NCBI RefSeq assembly: GCF_963666675.1
Contig: NZ_OY762929.1
Span: forward strand, 6,218,501-6,282,500
Length of the DNA stretch: 64,000 nucleotides
DNA from: an uncultured Desulfobacter sp.
GTDB taxonomy: Bacteria > Desulfobacterota > Desulfobacteria > Desulfobacterales > Desulfobacteraceae
Direction of reading: 5' to 3'
This document shows, in pieces, positions 52,531 to 61,439 of this stretch. Every line of letters begins with the position of its first letter. Position 1 is the stretch's first letter. The translations under genes and the position numbers were made by a program. The notes under the pieces were generated by a model. It ran no database searches. It saw only the letters and a program-made list of their open reading frames with translations, and was not told the origin of the DNA.

Positions 52531-54549
52531 TCAGTCAAGCAGTTTATTCACGGCATTCGTAACTTTGGCCTCGTCTAACAAGTGGGGGATGGTGATCTGG
52601 TCGCCGTTGGGGTTTTGGGCATTGTAAGCCATGGCAACCTCCCTGGCATTGGCATTGCCTGCCCAGTTTCTCCGGGCCACCCCGCCCATGACATCCCAGA
52701 GCATGGCGGATCTGATGATGGTATCCACCCGTTGGCTGCCGTCCAGCACCAGGCCGAACCCGCCGTTGACGGCCTTGCCGATGCCGGTGCCCCCGCCGTT
52801 GTGCAGGATGACCATGGTCATGCCTCTGGCTGCGTTGCCGGCAAAGCAGTGGGTGGCCATGTCGGCGCACACATTGGAGCCGTCGTATATGTTTGCGGTC
52901 TCCCTGAACGGGGAGTCCGTACCGCCGGGGTCATGGTGGTCCCGGCCCAGCATGATGGGGGCGGAGACTTCTCCGGTTCGAACCATGTCATTGAATTTCA
53001 GGGCAATGGATACCCGGCCTTCTGCATCCTGGTATAAAATCCTTGCCTGGGAGCCCACCACAAGTCTGTTTTGTCCGGCGTCCCTGATCCACACGTAATT
53101 GTCCCGGTCATAGGAACGGCGATTCGGATCAATGCAGGACATGGCTGCGGCATCGGTTTTATCCAGATCGTCGGGGTTGCCGGAAAGGCATACCCAGCGA
53201 AAGGGGCCGTAGCCGTAATCGAAAATCGGCCCCATGATATCTTCAAAATAGGAGGGATAGACAAATCCGTCCTTTGCATTCACACCGTTTTTGGACACTT
53301 CTGTGACACCGGCATCAAACACTGCTTTTAAAAAGGCATTGCCATAGTCAAAGAAATAGGTGCCTTTGGCCGCAAGCTTTTGGATCCGTTCATAGTGCCG
53401 CTTCAGGCTCTCATCCACCAGACGTTTGAACCGGGTCCTGTCGTTGGCCAGAAGTTCGGTGCGTTCTTCAAAACTTAAGCCCACCGGACAATACCCGCCG
53501 TCATACACCACATGGCATGAGGTCTGATCAGACAACAGGTCGACTTTTAACTCTTTTTTGATTACAAAATCCAACAGGTCCACGATGTTTCCGTGGTAGG
53601 CAATGGAGGTGTTCGCCTTTTCTTGTAAAGCCGCCTTGGCTGTCCGGTAAACCGTTTCCAGGTCATCGGAAATCACATCCACCCACCCCTGCTTGTGCCG
53701 GGTTTTAACCCGGGACTCATCCACCTCTGCGATGATAGATGTGGCACCTGCAATTTTAGCGGCCTTGGGCTGGGCCCCGCTCATGCCGCCCAGGCCGGAC
53801 GAAACAAAGAGCAGGCCTGCCAGATCTCCGTCCGCCGATACCCCGCACCGCTGACGCCCGGCATTGAGAAGCGTGTTGTAGGTGCCGTGAACAATGCCCT
53901 GGGGGCCGATGTACATCCAGCCGCCCGCGGTCATCTGGCCGTAGGAAGAGACCCCCATCTGGGCGGCAATCTCCCAATCTTCCGGATTGTCATACAACCC
54001 CACCATCAGCCCGTTGGTGATGATCACCCTGGGGTTGTCCGGTGCCGAGGCAAAGAGCCCCAGAGGATGTCCGGACTGCATCACCAGGGTCTGGTGGTCG
54101 GTGAGCACCTCCAGGTATCGTTTGATCAGCTGATATTGCATCCAGTTCTGGCACACGGACCCGGTTTCCCCGTAGGTCACCAGTTCATAGGGATACAGGG
54201 CCACATCAAAATCGAGATTGTTGTCGATCATCAGCTGGACGGCTTTGCCGGCCACACAATTCCCCTTGTAGTTGTCAATAGGCTTCGCCTTGATATCCCC
54301 TTGGGGGCGAAATCGGTAGCCGTAAATCCTGCCCCGGGTTTTGAGTTCTTCTAAAAACTCAGGAATCAGCCGATCATGAAGGGCTTCAGGGATATAGCGA
54401 AGAGCGTTTTTAAGGGCCACGACGGTCTGGGATCGGGTCAGGCGAAATCCTCTGTCGGGAGCCCTGCGGATGTCCGGTCGAAATTGTTGTTCAGCAGGCA
54501 GGGTGTCGGGCAGGCAGATGGTCATGGCCGGGGCAGACGGATTGCTCAT
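52531..54549 (-). CDS. hutU: Urocanate hydratase, long form
   Basis: 672 aa from ATG 54549 (AAGGAG 8 bp upstream; a longer frame to 54621 lacks a site). It hydrates urocanate to imidazolone propionate in histidine breakdown, using tightly bound NAD. The usual bacterial HutU is about 555 aa; this length matches the animal UROC1 type. Hallmarks: NCVAGKAVQLMIDNNLDFD, VTYGETGSVCQNWMQYQL, SSGLGGMSGAQPKAAKIAG, and late GGGTGIGKAVNGGFGLVLDG. No hutH, hutI or hutG is in the window, so this is an isolated step here. Confidence 0.93.
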   Translation of the reverse strand: MSNPSAPAMTICLPDTLPAEQQFRPDIRRAPDRGFRLTRSQTVVALKNALRYIPEALHDRLIPEFLEELKTRGRIYGYRFRPQGDIKAKPIDNYKGNCVAGKAVQLMIDNNLDFDVALYPYELVTYGETGSVCQNWMQYQLIKRYLEVLTDHQTLVMQSGHPLGLFASAPDNPRVIITNGLMVGLYDNPEDWEIAAQMGVSSYGQMTAGGWMYIGPQGIVHGTYNTLLNAGRQRCGVSADGDLAGLLFVSSGLGGMSGAQPKAAKIAGATSIIAEVDESRVKTRHKQGWVDVISDDLETVYRTAKAALQEKANTSIAYHGNIVDLLDFVIKKELKVDLLSDQTSCHVVYDGGYCPVGLSFEERTELLANDRTRFKRLVDESLKRHYERIQKLAAKGTYFFDYGNAFLKAVFDAGVTEVSKNGVNAKDGFVYPSYFEDIMGPIFDYGYGPFRWVCLSGNPDDLDKTDAAAMSCIDPNRRSYDRDNYVWIRDAGQNRLVVGSQARILYQDAEGRVSIALKFNDMVRTGEVSAPIMLGRDHHDPGGTDSPFRETANIYDGSNVCADMATHCFAGNAARGMTMVILHNGGGTGIGKAVNGGFGLVLDGSQRVDTIIRSAMLWDVMGGVARRNWAGNANAREVAMAYNAQNPNGDQITIPHLLDEAKVTNAVNKLLD

Positions 54550-54831
54550 GGCGTTTCTCCTTCGTGCTGTCCGGCAGGACGTGACGCCTGCCGAAGGGGT
54601 TCGATTGGCTTGAATATACAAAATTTATCCTTTGAAAAAATGGATGTCAACGTCTAACTTGACCCATATTCCCCTTAACTTTTCCGTGTGCCGTTAATAA
54701 TCTTTTTGACAATCTATTTGAATTCATGACAGTTAAGGGATGTGAATTTTCAGATCCCGGCCGGTGCGGGAATTGGTAAACGGTTTTTTTGCGCCTGTGA
54801 TTTTGTTTGTAAGAATAAGGAAAAGCACATT

Positions 54832-56349
54832 ATGAATAAAACCCATCAACTGACTGTCTTTGATTTTTTCCACCGAAACGCCCAGATGAACGGCAATGGA
54901 TGCGCCTTATATTATAATGGCGAAACCCGAACCCATTCAGAACTTTTTGACGATTCCTGCCGATTGACCTGGGGCATGGCCCGGCTCAATCTGCCTGCCG
55001 GTACCCGGGTGGCCGTGATCGCCAAAAACCATCCGGCATTTTTCCATCTGTTTGCCGCGGCATCCGCATTAAACCTGTGTCTTGTGCTTGTTAACCGGAG
55101 ACTGGGTGAAGATGAACTGGCCCATGCCCTTGATGACACCACACCCCGGATTGTCATTTATGATGATGATATGAGAGATAAAGTCGGGCCGCTTATCCAG
55201 GAGCGAAGTGATATTGTTCACAGTTTTAATCTGGCGGACAACTTTGCTTCCCTCTATGCCCCTGATCCCCAGGATACCATTGAACCGGCAGCCGGTTCGG
55301 ATCCGGACCTTGCCTACATTATTATTCATACCGCTGCCGTCCAGGGAAAACCCCGGGGGGCGGTGCTCAGCCAGACAAACCTTATCCTGGCAAACCTGCA
55401 GCTGATGCATGCCTATGGGCTGGACCAGACAAAAACCTATTTAAATATTTTGCCCCTGTTTCACATCATGGGGGTGAACATCGGGCTTGCCACGCTCATG
55501 GCCGGGGGAAAGAATGTGATTATGGAGCAATTTTCTCCCCAGGCTGCGCTCGACTTGATCCAGGCACAGCATGTATCCATCTTTGGGTCCTTTCCCCCGA
55601 TTCTGGGCCGCATCCTGGAATGCGTCCAGTCCCAGCCGACACCGCCGGATCTGTCCTGCCTTGAAATTGTCCCGGGCCTTGAAAGCCCGGAAACTGCCGA
55701 ACAATGGGAAACGTTGACCGGGTCAACGTTCTGGATCATGTACGGCCAGACTGAAACGTCGGGCCTGATTACCTTTTCTCCTATTTTTGAGGCACCCGGA
55801 TCCGCAGGCCGGGTATCGCCCCTGGTCCGGATGATCGTTGCCGATGACCTGGACCATGCCCTGCCGCCGGGCAGCACCGGCGAGATCCTTATTAAGGGGC
55901 CGCTGGTGTTCAAAGGATATTGGAATGCCGATGACCTGAATGCCTTTACATTCAGAAACGGCTGGCACCACACCGGTGACATGGGGCAGATGGATGAGAA
56001 CGGCTACCTCTATTTTAAGGGTCGCAAGCCCGAAAAGGAGTTGATCAAGCCCGGCGGGGAGAATGTGTTTCCTGCCGAGGTGGAGGCGGCCCTGGTCAGC
56101 CACGAAGCCGTGGACAAGGCATGTGTATTCGGCGTACCGGATGCGGAATTTGGAGAGGCCGTCAAGGCCGTGTGCGTCCTGAATGACGGCTGCACGGTTG
56201 AAGAAAAAGAGCTGATTGCCTTTGCCGGCACCCTCATTGCCGGTTTTAAAAAACCTAAATGTATTGTGTTTGTGGATCAGCTGCCCATGACTGCCGCAGG
56301 AGAGATCGACCGTTTTGATATTAAAGAAAAATATACCCGCGAGCCGTAA
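54832..56349 (+). CDS. AMP-forming acyl-CoA synthetase
   Basis: 505 aa from ATG 54832 (AAGGAAAA upstream). Class I adenylate-forming enzyme: the A5-type YGQTETSG, A7/A8 WHHTGDMGQMDENGYLYFKGR and the conserved KPGGENVFPAEVE are intact. The A3 P-loop, normally TSGTTGxPKG, reads IIHTAAVQGKPRGA, losing the Thr-Ser-Gly lead. This could slow or abolish adenylation. The second catalytic Lys is KPEKELIKPGG near residue 430. Substrate unknown, probably a carboxylic or fatty acid. Confidence 0.85.
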   Translation: MNKTHQLTVFDFFHRNAQMNGNGCALYYNGETRTHSELFDDSCRLTWGMARLNLPAGTRVAVIAKNHPAFFHLFAAASALNLCLVLVNRRLGEDELAHALDDTTPRIVIYDDDMRDKVGPLIQERSDIVHSFNLADNFASLYAPDPQDTIEPAAGSDPDLAYIIIHTAAVQGKPRGAVLSQTNLILANLQLMHAYGLDQTKTYLNILPLFHIMGVNIGLATLMAGGKNVIMEQFSPQAALDLIQAQHVSIFGSFPPILGRILECVQSQPTPPDLSCLEIVPGLESPETAEQWETLTGSTFWIMYGQTETSGLITFSPIFEAPGSAGRVSPLVRMIVADDLDHALPPGSTGEILIKGPLVFKGYWNADDLNAFTFRNGWHHTGDMGQMDENGYLYFKGRKPEKELIKPGGENVFPAEVEAALVSHEAVDKACVFGVPDAEFGEAVKAVCVLNDGCTVEEKELIAFAGTLIAGFKKPKCIVFVDQLPMTAAGEIDRFDIKEKYTREP

Positions 56350-56480
56350 GCACAAACCGCACCCTGGAAACCCGGCACAGTCTTTGTCGACAGCTTGTTT
56401 GGCCACAGAGATTGTGCCGTTTAACCGCCAAAGGTTTTTATTCTCCCCTTCCTTATTGTTTAATAATGGTTACTTCTTTA

Positions 56481-56509
56481 TTGACCAACATAAAAGTTAT
56501 TTGTATAAA
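56481..56509 (+). promoter_or_regulatory. Sigma-70 promoter for feoAB
   Basis: A -35 TTGACC and a -10 TATAAA are separated by exactly 17 bp. The predicted start lies about 55 bp before feoA. Confidence 0.7.
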
Positions 56510-56571
56510 ACTTGTTTTTGGCGGTGCTGGAACATCACAAGCCGGATTGTGAATAATTAGAGGAGTTTTTA

Positions 56572-56805
56572 ATGAGCGTCATCAACCTGAGACAAATGAA
56601 AAGAAATCAAACCGGGGTTATCACCTCGGTAAAAGCCCAGGGCGAGATGGGCCGCCGCATACGGGATATGGGCATTGTCCCGGGAAAGGAGATCACCATC
56701 CAGGGCCGTGCCCCGCTTTATGACCCGGTGGCATTGCGGATTATGGGATTTACGTTGACCCTGAGAAACAACGAAGCCGATTATATTCAGGTGGAGGTAG
56801 AGTAA
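56572..56805 (+). CDS. feoA: Ferrous iron transport protein A
   Basis: 77 aa, SH3-like. Assists FeoB in uptake of Fe(II) at the inner membrane. MSVINLRQMKRNQTGVITSVK and MGRRIRDMGIVPGKEI are typical. The start has GGAG 6 bp upstream and it ends 1 bp before feoB. Its promoter is 17-bp-spaced. A classical Fur box was not found. Confidence 0.94.
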   Translation: MSVINLRQMKRNQTGVITSVKAQGEMGRRIRDMGIVPGKEITIQGRAPLYDPVALRIMGFTLTLRNNEADYIQVEVE

Positions 56806-56806
56806 C

Positions 56807-59014
56807 ATGAGTGTCGCCATTGCCCTTGCGGGGAATCCCAACGCCGGAAAAACAACCCTTTTCAACGAATTGACAGGCGCCCGCCAGCAGGTGGGCAACT
56901 ATCCCGGGGTAACCGTTGAGAAAAAACAGGGCACCTGCGTTTCTGAGGCCGGTACCTTTGAAATCATAGATCTGCCCGGCACCTATTCCCTGACTGCCTA
57001 TTCCCTGGAAGAGGTGGTGGCAAGGGACTATCTGGTCAATGAAAAACCGGCCATGGTCGTTAATATTGTGGATGCCTCAAACCTGGAGCGTAACCTCTAC
57101 CTCTCCGTGCAGTTCATGGAAATGGGTATTCCGGTGTGTCTGGCCCTGAACATGATGGATGTGGCACAAAAAAGAGGCATCGAGATCGATCTTGACAAGC
57201 TGTCCGAACTTTTAGGTGTTCCTGTGGTGCCCATGGTGGCCAGGACCGGCAAAGGTAAAGAAGCGCTGCTGGCCCAGGTTGCAAAGGGCATTGACAAACC
57301 CGCCTCGCCTTTGATGATCTCCTACGGCCAGGACATTGATAAAGCCCTGGATGAGATGGAAAAGATCATCAAAGAAGAACAATTTTTAACGGACGTTTAT
57401 TCGGCCCGTTGGGTGGGGCTTAAGTATTTAGAGAATGACACCCAGATTCTTGAACTTGGCGCCGGCCGGGACAAAGAGACCGCAGATAAGCTCATGGCCA
57501 TTGGAGAAAAACTCCAGCGTCATATGTCCGCCACCCTTGACGTTCACCCCGAAGGCATGATTGCCGATCAGCGGTACGGCTTTATCAACTCCGTACTCAA
57601 ACAGAATGTGATCCGATTTGCCTTCGACCGCAACCGGCTCCAGCGCTCGGACCAGATTGATAAGGTGCTGACAAACCGCTTTTTAGGACCTTTGATCATG
57701 GTGGGGGTGCTTGCCGCCCTGTACCAGTTTACCTTTACCTACAGTGCGCTGCCGGTGGCGTGGATTGAAGGCCTTTTCGGCTGGATCAGCGGGGTGATGG
57801 ATGCCGTTCTGCCCGACGGGCTTCTCAAATCCATGATTGTGTCGGGTATCATTGACGGTGTGGGCGGTGTCATGGGGTTCGTGCCCCTGATTATGTTCAT
57901 GTTTCTGGGGATTTCATTTATTGAGGATTCAGGATACCTGGCCAGGATGGCCTTTATGCTGGACCGGGTTTTCCGGATATTCGGGCTTCACGGCAGTTCG
58001 GTCATGGCCTTTATCGTTTCCGGGGGCATTGCCGGCGGATGTGCCGTGCCCGGCGTCATGGCTACCCGGACACTGAAATCTCCCCGGGAGCGGCTGGCCA
58101 CCCTTTTAACCGTTCCGTTCATGAACTGCGGTGCCAAACTGCCGGTGTATGCCCTGCTGGTGGCTGCCTTTTTCCCCAATAAACAGGCCTCGATCATGGT
58201 TATTTTGACCTTGATTTCCTGGATCGGCGCCCTGCTGGTGGCAAAACTATTAAGGAGTACAGTGATCCGGGGTGAATCCACACCCTTTGTCATGGAACTG
58301 CCCCCCTATCGGTTTCCCACCCTCAAAGGCCTTTGGATTCACACCTGGGAGAGAACCTGGCAGTATATGAAAAAGGCCGGGACCGTGATCCTGGGGATTT
58401 CCATTCTCCTGTGGGCCATGATGACCTTTCCCGGGCTGGATGCAACAACCTCGGCCCAATTCGAATCCTGGCGCACAGCCATTACCGATTCAGTTCCGGC
58501 AGGGGTTTTAAAGGAACTGGAAACCGCAGATGAAGGCGCTGAACTCTCTCCCGAGGCCCAAAAGGTTCAGGACGCCCTGGCAGGTATAGACGGTGAGGCT
58601 GCCCTGACCCGGCTGGAAAATTCCATTGCCGGCAGAATCGGCAAAGGCCTTGAAAAAATTTCTTACCTGGCCGGATTTGACTGGCGTACCAATATTGCTT
58701 TGGTGGGCGGGTTTGCGGCCAAGGAGGTTGTGGTCTCTACACTGGGAACGGCCTACTCCCTTGGGGATGTGGACCCTGACAGCACCGACTCCCTGAGCCA
58801 AAGGCTTGCCAAGTCTCCCGGATGGGGGCCTGTAACTGCCTTTGCCCTGATGATTTTTACGGTGTTTTATGCGCCTTGTTTTGTCACTGTTGTTTGCATT
58901 GCCCGGGAAACCGGATCTTGGAAATGGGCTGCTTTTTCCGTAGGGTTTAACACGGCCTTGGCCTTTGTGCTGTCTGTCGTGACGTACCAGGTCGGCTCCC
59001 TGATAGTGAATTAA
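56807..59014 (+). CDS. feoB: Ferrous iron transport protein B
   Basis: 735 aa membrane GTPase that moves Fe(II) into the cytoplasm. The N-terminal G domain has G1 GNPNAGKTT, G2 with the PGVTVEKKQG segment, G3 DLPGTYSL and G4 LNMMD. The C-terminal half contains several membrane helices with the two Gate motifs around GGVMGFVPLIMFMFLGISFIE and GGFAAKEVVVSTLG. The normal length is 700-800 aa. It is followed by a short Cys-rich partner. Confidence 0.95.
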   Translation: MSVAIALAGNPNAGKTTLFNELTGARQQVGNYPGVTVEKKQGTCVSEAGTFEIIDLPGTYSLTAYSLEEVVARDYLVNEKPAMVVNIVDASNLERNLYLSVQFMEMGIPVCLALNMMDVAQKRGIEIDLDKLSELLGVPVVPMVARTGKGKEALLAQVAKGIDKPASPLMISYGQDIDKALDEMEKIIKEEQFLTDVYSARWVGLKYLENDTQILELGAGRDKETADKLMAIGEKLQRHMSATLDVHPEGMIADQRYGFINSVLKQNVIRFAFDRNRLQRSDQIDKVLTNRFLGPLIMVGVLAALYQFTFTYSALPVAWIEGLFGWISGVMDAVLPDGLLKSMIVSGIIDGVGGVMGFVPLIMFMFLGISFIEDSGYLARMAFMLDRVFRIFGLHGSSVMAFIVSGGIAGGCAVPGVMATRTLKSPRERLATLLTVPFMNCGAKLPVYALLVAAFFPNKQASIMVILTLISWIGALLVAKLLRSTVIRGESTPFVMELPPYRFPTLKGLWIHTWERTWQYMKKAGTVILGISILLWAMMTFPGLDATTSAQFESWRTAITDSVPAGVLKELETADEGAELSPEAQKVQDALAGIDGEAALTRLENSIAGRIGKGLEKISYLAGFDWRTNIALVGGFAAKEVVVSTLGTAYSLGDVDPDSTDSLSQRLAKSPGWGPVTAFALMIFTVFYAPCFVTVVCIARETGSWKWAAFSVGFNTALAFVLSVVTYQVGSLIVN

Positions 59015-59024
59015 GGAGGAAACA

Positions 59025-59222
59025 ATGGGAAACATTATAGTTGGACTGATTGTGGCAGTCGCCTTGTTTTATTTGATAAGGAGAATGATCAAAACGTTTA
59101 AAGGAGAATCTTCGTGTGGTTGCGGCGGCACTTGCAGTTGCCAAGGGTGCACGCCCGGCTTTCAGGAAAGCTGCTGCAGCGCCATCGAGGATTCTGACAC
59201 CGACCGGACTGATATAACGTAA
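59025..59222 (+). CDS. FeoB-associated Cys-rich membrane protein
   Basis: 65 aa. One N-terminal membrane helix (NIIVGLIVAVALFYLIRRMI) is followed by a cytoplasmic tail rich in Cys (SCGCGGTCSCQGC, SCCS). Such short proteins follow feoB in many genomes and probably bind metal near the transporter. It starts 10 bp after feoB with AAGGAGG as ribosome site. Confidence 0.92.
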   Translation: MGNIIVGLIVAVALFYLIRRMIKTFKGESSCGCGGTCSCQGCTPGFQESCCSAIEDSDTDRTDIT

Positions 59223-59325
59223 CGGTCATGGGCGGCCTGGTCTATCATGTTTCAGGCCTGGTCCTTAACAAGGCCCGAAGGCGTTCCGTTGCGTACCTGA
59301 AATTTCTTAAAATCGGAGGCGAACT

Positions 59326-59937
59326 ATGGATACCCCAGGTGCATTCACTGCAAAGATATATGACACCGCCCTTTATTTTGTCTTGAAAAGCATCCGGCAG
59401 GATATCATCCGTTTGATCCCGAACCATGATACACGCATTTTGGATCTGTGCTGCGGTACCGGAGATCAGCTTAAAAGATTATCCGGTGCCGGGTTCAGCA
59501 AATTGACGGGCGTGGATCTATCTCCAGACATGCTGAAAGTTGCTGCAAGGGGCAACAAAATAGCCACACTAATTAAATGCGATGTACAGCAAACGGGCTT
59601 GCCCGATTCAAGTTTTGACATCATCATTATTTCATTTGCTGTACATGAAAAAACTGCCGGGGTGCAAGCGAATATGATTGCCGAGGCCCGGCGACTTCTC
59701 GCCTCTGGGGGACAGCTTGTTCTCGTGGATTTTTCTTTGGATGATTCGGCCGGAGTGACCAGCAAGATCGCTGTCGATATGCTTGAGCGCATGGCCGGAA
59801 AAGAACATTATCGCAATTTTAAAGCCTATGTACGCAACGGCGGCATGTCCCCTGTAATTCAAAACTATTTTGAAATCCAGAAACAGATTCGCCATGTACG
59901 GGGCGTTGCCAGTATTTGGATCGTCACGCCCAAATAA
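59326..59937 (+). CDS. Class I SAM-dependent methyltransferase
   Basis: 203 aa with motif I ILDLCCGTGDQLKRL, motif II VDLSPDMLK and the later GGQLVLVDFSLDD. Substrate unknown; ubiquinone/menaquinone-type and small-molecule methylases look similar. The GIY-YIG frame follows within 11 bp. The fourth motif region carries PDSSFDIIIISFAVHEK. Confidence 0.87.
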   Translation: MDTPGAFTAKIYDTALYFVLKSIRQDIIRLIPNHDTRILDLCCGTGDQLKRLSGAGFSKLTGVDLSPDMLKVAARGNKIATLIKCDVQQTGLPDSSFDIIIISFAVHEKTAGVQANMIAEARRLLASGGQLVLVDFSLDDSAGVTSKIAVDMLERMAGKEHYRNFKAYVRNGGMSPVIQNYFEIQKQIRHVRGVASIWIVTPK

Positions 59938-59948
59938 CGGAAGATGTA

Positions 59949-60218
59949 TTGGGAAACTGGTCAACTTATCTATTGAGATGTGCCGACGCCTCTTTGTATT
60001 GCGGGGTGACCAACGATCTGGAAAAACGTCTGGCAAGTCACAATCAGGGCACCGCGTCAAAATATACCCGGTCCCGAATTCCCGTGACACTGGCCGCTGT
60101 CCGTCATAAGTTGTCGAAATCCGAGGCGTACAAATTGGAATACATCGTTAAAAAGACCCGGACCGATAAAAAAATTAAAACCCTGTTGGATTGGAAATTC
60201 AGTAATGAAGGCGGTTAA
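59949..60218 (+). CDS. GIY-YIG domain protein (UPF0213-type)
   Basis: 89 aa from TTG 59949, chosen because GGAAG lies 5 bp upstream; TTG 59916 is inside the methyltransferase gene. Motifs: YLLRCADASLYCGVTNDLEKR (GIY-YIG with Y and the conserved Arg) and GTASKYTRSRIPV with the catalytic-type Glu at YKLEYIVKK. These are small YhbQ/UPF0213-like proteins with uncertain nuclease activity. It overlaps the next gene by 14 nt. Confidence 0.85.
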   Translation: MGNWSTYLLRCADASLYCGVTNDLEKRLASHNQGTASKYTRSRIPVTLAAVRHKLSKSEAYKLEYIVKKTRTDKKIKTLLDWKFSNEGG

Positions 60219-60444
60219 AGTACCCTATGATCAGCTAACTCCCGAGGCGCTTGAAGGTGTCGTTGAAGAGTTTGTTACCCGTGACGGAACCGATTACGGG
60301 GAGACGGAAGCCTCCCTGGATACCAAAATCAATCAAGTCATGAATCAGGTTCGAACCGGAAAAGCCGTGGTTGTTTTTGATCCTGAATCGGAAACCTGTA
60401 ATATCTTCAGGGCTGATGATCCTGCCTTGAAAGGTATAAACTAA
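60205..60444 (+). CDS. YheU/UPF0270-family protein
   Basis: 79 aa. Matches YheU-type proteins: V-P-Y-x-x-L-x-x-E-A-L then IxxFVxRxGTDYGExE (here EEFVTRDGTDYGETEASL), followed by TGKAVVVFDPESETCNI. Role unknown. It overlaps the GIY-YIG gene by 14 nt and is followed by a clear terminator, so methyltransferase, GIY-YIG and YheU genes form one transcript. Confidence 0.85.
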   Translation: MKAVKVPYDQLTPEALEGVVEEFVTRDGTDYGETEASLDTKINQVMNQVRTGKAVVVFDPESETCNIFRADDPALKGIN

Positions 60445-60474
60445 AAAGGCGGGGTAAAGTGTGCCCCGCCTTTT
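60444..60474. terminator. Rho-independent terminator
   Basis: An 11-bp stem AAAAGGCGGGG / CCCCGCCTTTT with a 9-nt loop, and A and T runs on its two sides. It ends the YheU-like gene and also lies just beyond the end of the minus-strand dehydrogenase gene. Confidence 0.88.
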
Positions 60475-60484
60475 AATTTTTTAT

Positions 60485-60500
60485 TTTCGTTCAAACACTA
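60485..60500. repeat. Copy of the end of the 13.1-kb inverted repeat
   Basis: TTTTCGTTCAAACACT is identical to the right end of the 125-bp element at 13108-13232. In both places it abuts the stop codon of a minus-strand gene (rpmB there, the dehydrogenase here). Confidence 0.6.
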
Positions 60501-61349
60501 TTTATAGTCGTAAAATCCCTTGCCTGTTTTTCTTCCTAACCAGCCGGCTTGAACATATTTTCTCAACAGCGGGCAGGGCCGGTATTTGGAGTCCTTGAAT
60601 CCGTCATACAGGGTTTCCATGATGGCAAGGCAGGTATCCAGGCCAATGAGATCGGCCAGGGTTAACGGCCCCATGGGATGGGCCATACCAAGCTTCATGA
60701 CCGTATCAATGTCCTCTTTTGTGCCAACGCTCTGGTAAAGACAGAAGATCGCCTCATTGATCATGGGCATCAGAATCCGGTTGGCAATGAATCCGGGGAA
60801 GTCATTGGCTTCGGCCGGCACCTTGCCGAATTTTTTGGACAGGTCCCAGGTCAGTTGAAAGGTCTCTTCGGACGTGGCGATTCCCTTGATGACCTCCACA
60901 AGTTTCATCATGGGGACGGGATTCATGAAATGCATGCCGATCACTTTGTCCGGCCGGGAGGTCTGGGCGGCAATGCTGCCGATGGGAATGGATGAGGTGT
61001 TGCTGGCTAAGATTACGTTGCCCGGACAGGCGGCGTCCAGGTCCCTGAAAATTTGAAATTTCAGGTCTTCTCTTTCCACAGCGGCTTCCACCACGAAATC
61101 GGCTTTGGCCATATCTTTGAGATCCGTAGTGGTGGTGATTCTGGCAAGGGTGGCGTCCTTATCCGCCTGGGTTATTTTCTCTTTTTTCAACAGACGGTCC
61201 ATGGAGCCTGAGATTGTGGCAAGGCCTCTCTGGCAGAACTCTTCTTTTATATCACTCATGATTACATTCATACCTGCCGCAGCAGCCACCTGGGCAATAC
61301 CGTTACCCATCTGGCCGGAACCAACAACACCAAAAGTTTTTACTTCCAT
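60498..61349 (-). CDS. hbd: 3-hydroxybutyryl-CoA dehydrogenase
   Basis: 283 aa. NAD(P)-dependent oxidation of 3-hydroxyacyl-CoA in beta-oxidation or the reverse in butyrate-type metabolism. Seen: the Rossmann GSGQMGNGIAQVAAAAG start, the catalytic HFMNPVPMM (His), the FIANRILMPMINEA (Asn/Arg) and terminal GWLGRKTGKGFYDY. It follows the thiolase by 90 bp on the same strand and a terminator lies beyond. Confidence 0.94.
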   Translation of the reverse strand: MEVKTFGVVGSGQMGNGIAQVAAAAGMNVIMSDIKEEFCQRGLATISGSMDRLLKKEKITQADKDATLARITTTTDLKDMAKADFVVEAAVEREDLKFQIFRDLDAACPGNVILASNTSSIPIGSIAAQTSRPDKVIGMHFMNPVPMMKLVEVIKGIATSEETFQLTWDLSKKFGKVPAEANDFPGFIANRILMPMINEAIFCLYQSVGTKEDIDTVMKLGMAHPMGPLTLADLIGLDTCLAIMETLYDGFKDSKYRPCPLLRKYVQAGWLGRKTGKGFYDYK

Positions 61350-61439
61350 TGTCCTGTTCTCCTATGCATTCAACTTGAAAAAGAATTGACCCGGTACGCA
61401 AATGCGCACCGGGTTTAAATATCGTCTATTGTCTATCCA

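Noticed and set aside
56400..56560. Fur box upstream of feoA
   Set aside because: AT-rich stretches are present but no repeat matching the 19-bp Fur consensus or a 7-1-7 palindrome was found.
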